Source: Sipunculus nudus (lineage: Eukaryota; Annelida; Sipuncula; Golfingiida; Sipunculidae). Taken from it: a stretch of DNA of 64,000 nt. The notes beneath the pieces were generated by a model. It saw only the letters and a program-made list of their open reading frames with translations, did not search any database and was not told the DNA's origin. This document shows, one piece after another, positions 62,981-64,000 of this stretch (positions are counted from its first letter, which is position 1; the number at the start of each line of letters is the position of its first letter). A program made the translations under genes and the position numbers. The stretch lies in assembly GCA_026874595.1 (NCBI GenBank), contig CM049308.1, forward strand, positions 78,602,124-78,666,123, read 5' to 3'.

Positions 62981-64000
62981 CTGTAGTAAAGAACGTGAAA
63001 CATATATAAATGGTGTACTGGTCTGTAGGCTTGAAAAGTATAACATATTCTTTATTTATGAAACTGATCTGTAGCAAGGAATGATATTACACATTGTATT
63101 ACTAATCTTTATGATTCAATAATCTTTAGCACAATATTCTGGTAATGCTAACAGAAAAGACTTCCTTATGACACAGTTTTAAATAAAAGATCATTACTTT
63201 GACATGAATTTTACATTATATAAGGCAATGAGCATTAAGTGTACCCTATATGAAAATTGTATGAATACATTATGATATGATACAATATGAATTTATTAAT
63301 AAATTCTTCTCCTTAACATAACTTAAAACTAATTAAGTCCTCCCATGGGTGATAACTATTAATTGAATTAAGATGATATTCCAGTTAAGTTGAGTGTAAT
63401 GTTAAGTTAATAATTAACACCCCATATGTTGAGTTTATGTAACCATCTGTTTCTTAAAAATGGTTATTATGTGTGACAAAATAAAAATATATTCAAACTT
63501 CAAGTGCTAAAACTGTGCACACACTTGAGAAAAAAAAAAACAAAGTATGTGACTGGTCAATAGTGAGAGAAATTTCTTGAATAAGGGTGGGGGTCCAGCT
63601 GGTTTCAAGTATTTTATATGAAAAAGAAGCGAGAATGAGGTAAAAATTCTTGACAATTTCTTAACCAAAAATATCAAAATTTCCTGAAATCAAGAAATTT
63701 CCTGAAATATCTCAAGCCTTTAAATACTGGTACACAATATTTGAAATCTATATATGTTTGCATTTTCTAAATCTGTTCACAATTTTTCAGTGGTATTAGA
63801 ATGTTCAAATTATTTGACAAATATCAGTAAATTTCAATATCAAACCTAACTTCCTCCTTGCCATTATGATAATATGTAAGTAAAAGCTAAAAACAAATTT
63901 TACCATATCCAGGCGACCCTGCTCCCTTTAACTAGAAAATTTGTATATCAAAATTCCCTGAATTGAATTCTAAATTTTATTTTCCCAGAAATATTTCGAG
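62981..64000 (-). other. NPHP1 upstream intron (partial)
   Basis: No further NPHP1 exon found up to the window edge, so this is read as intron. AT-rich, no repeat family recognised. Confidence 0.55.

Overview
The window is nuclear DNA from an animal, most likely a mollusc and probably a bivalve. It is AT-rich. It carries spliced GT-AG exons, CCGT-type microsatellite tracts, tandem-repeat-cored interspersed elements and a decayed L1/Tx1-type LINE. The exact species cannot be read from the sequence. No tRNA, rRNA or CRISPR array was recognised.

One real gene can be supported: the 3' part of an NPHP1 (nephrocystin-1) orthologue on the minus strand. Fourteen coding exons run from 62980 down to the stop codon at 37240. 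All exon phases match, giving 391 codons with the stop (390 residues), equivalent to roughly the last half of vertebrate nephrocystin-1. Upstream exons (coiled coil, SH3 domain) lie beyond the right edge. Introns range from 264 bp to 9.2 kb, and the large ones hold transposons.

The left part (1-36 kb) has no recognisable host gene and is mainly transposon debris. Several element families have the layout expected of non-autonomous Helentron/Helitron-like rolling-circle elements: a 5' terminal inverted repeat whose partner lies just inside a 3' terminal hairpin, around a core of tandem repeats. Family 1 (AGCTCAGCTGAC end, ACCCATGGGT-type hairpin) is at 3521-5394, 11650-12353, 12354-14915, 21383-23834, 23851-25219, 43989-45885, 48027-48521, about 49300-50059 and 55378-57214. 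Family 2 (GTATCCGCC end, GTAGTCG hairpin, 280-bp higher-order repeat) is at 1284-3101 and 33882-34763. Family 3 (180-bp repeats, GCCCC hairpin) is at 31005-32385. Less complete relatives lie at 15070-15558 and 52430-53255. DNA-transposon derivatives with inverted ends are at 10060-10514, 10695-11168, 33575-36129 (2.5 kb, long ends, with a family 2 element nested in it), 43494-46078 (with a family 1 element nested in it) and 46845-47018. A degraded LINE occupies about 28.1-31.0 kb.

The most interesting points are: two near-identical, oppositely oriented family 1 copies 40 kb apart that both keep an endonuclease-like peptide just before the 3' hairpin; one 12-bp palindrome, GGTGGCGCCACC, shared by the cores of different element families; a transposon-borne series of nuclear-receptor DR1-like motifs inside an NPHP1 intron; and a TTAA-flanked MITE packed with CGTACG-type motifs.
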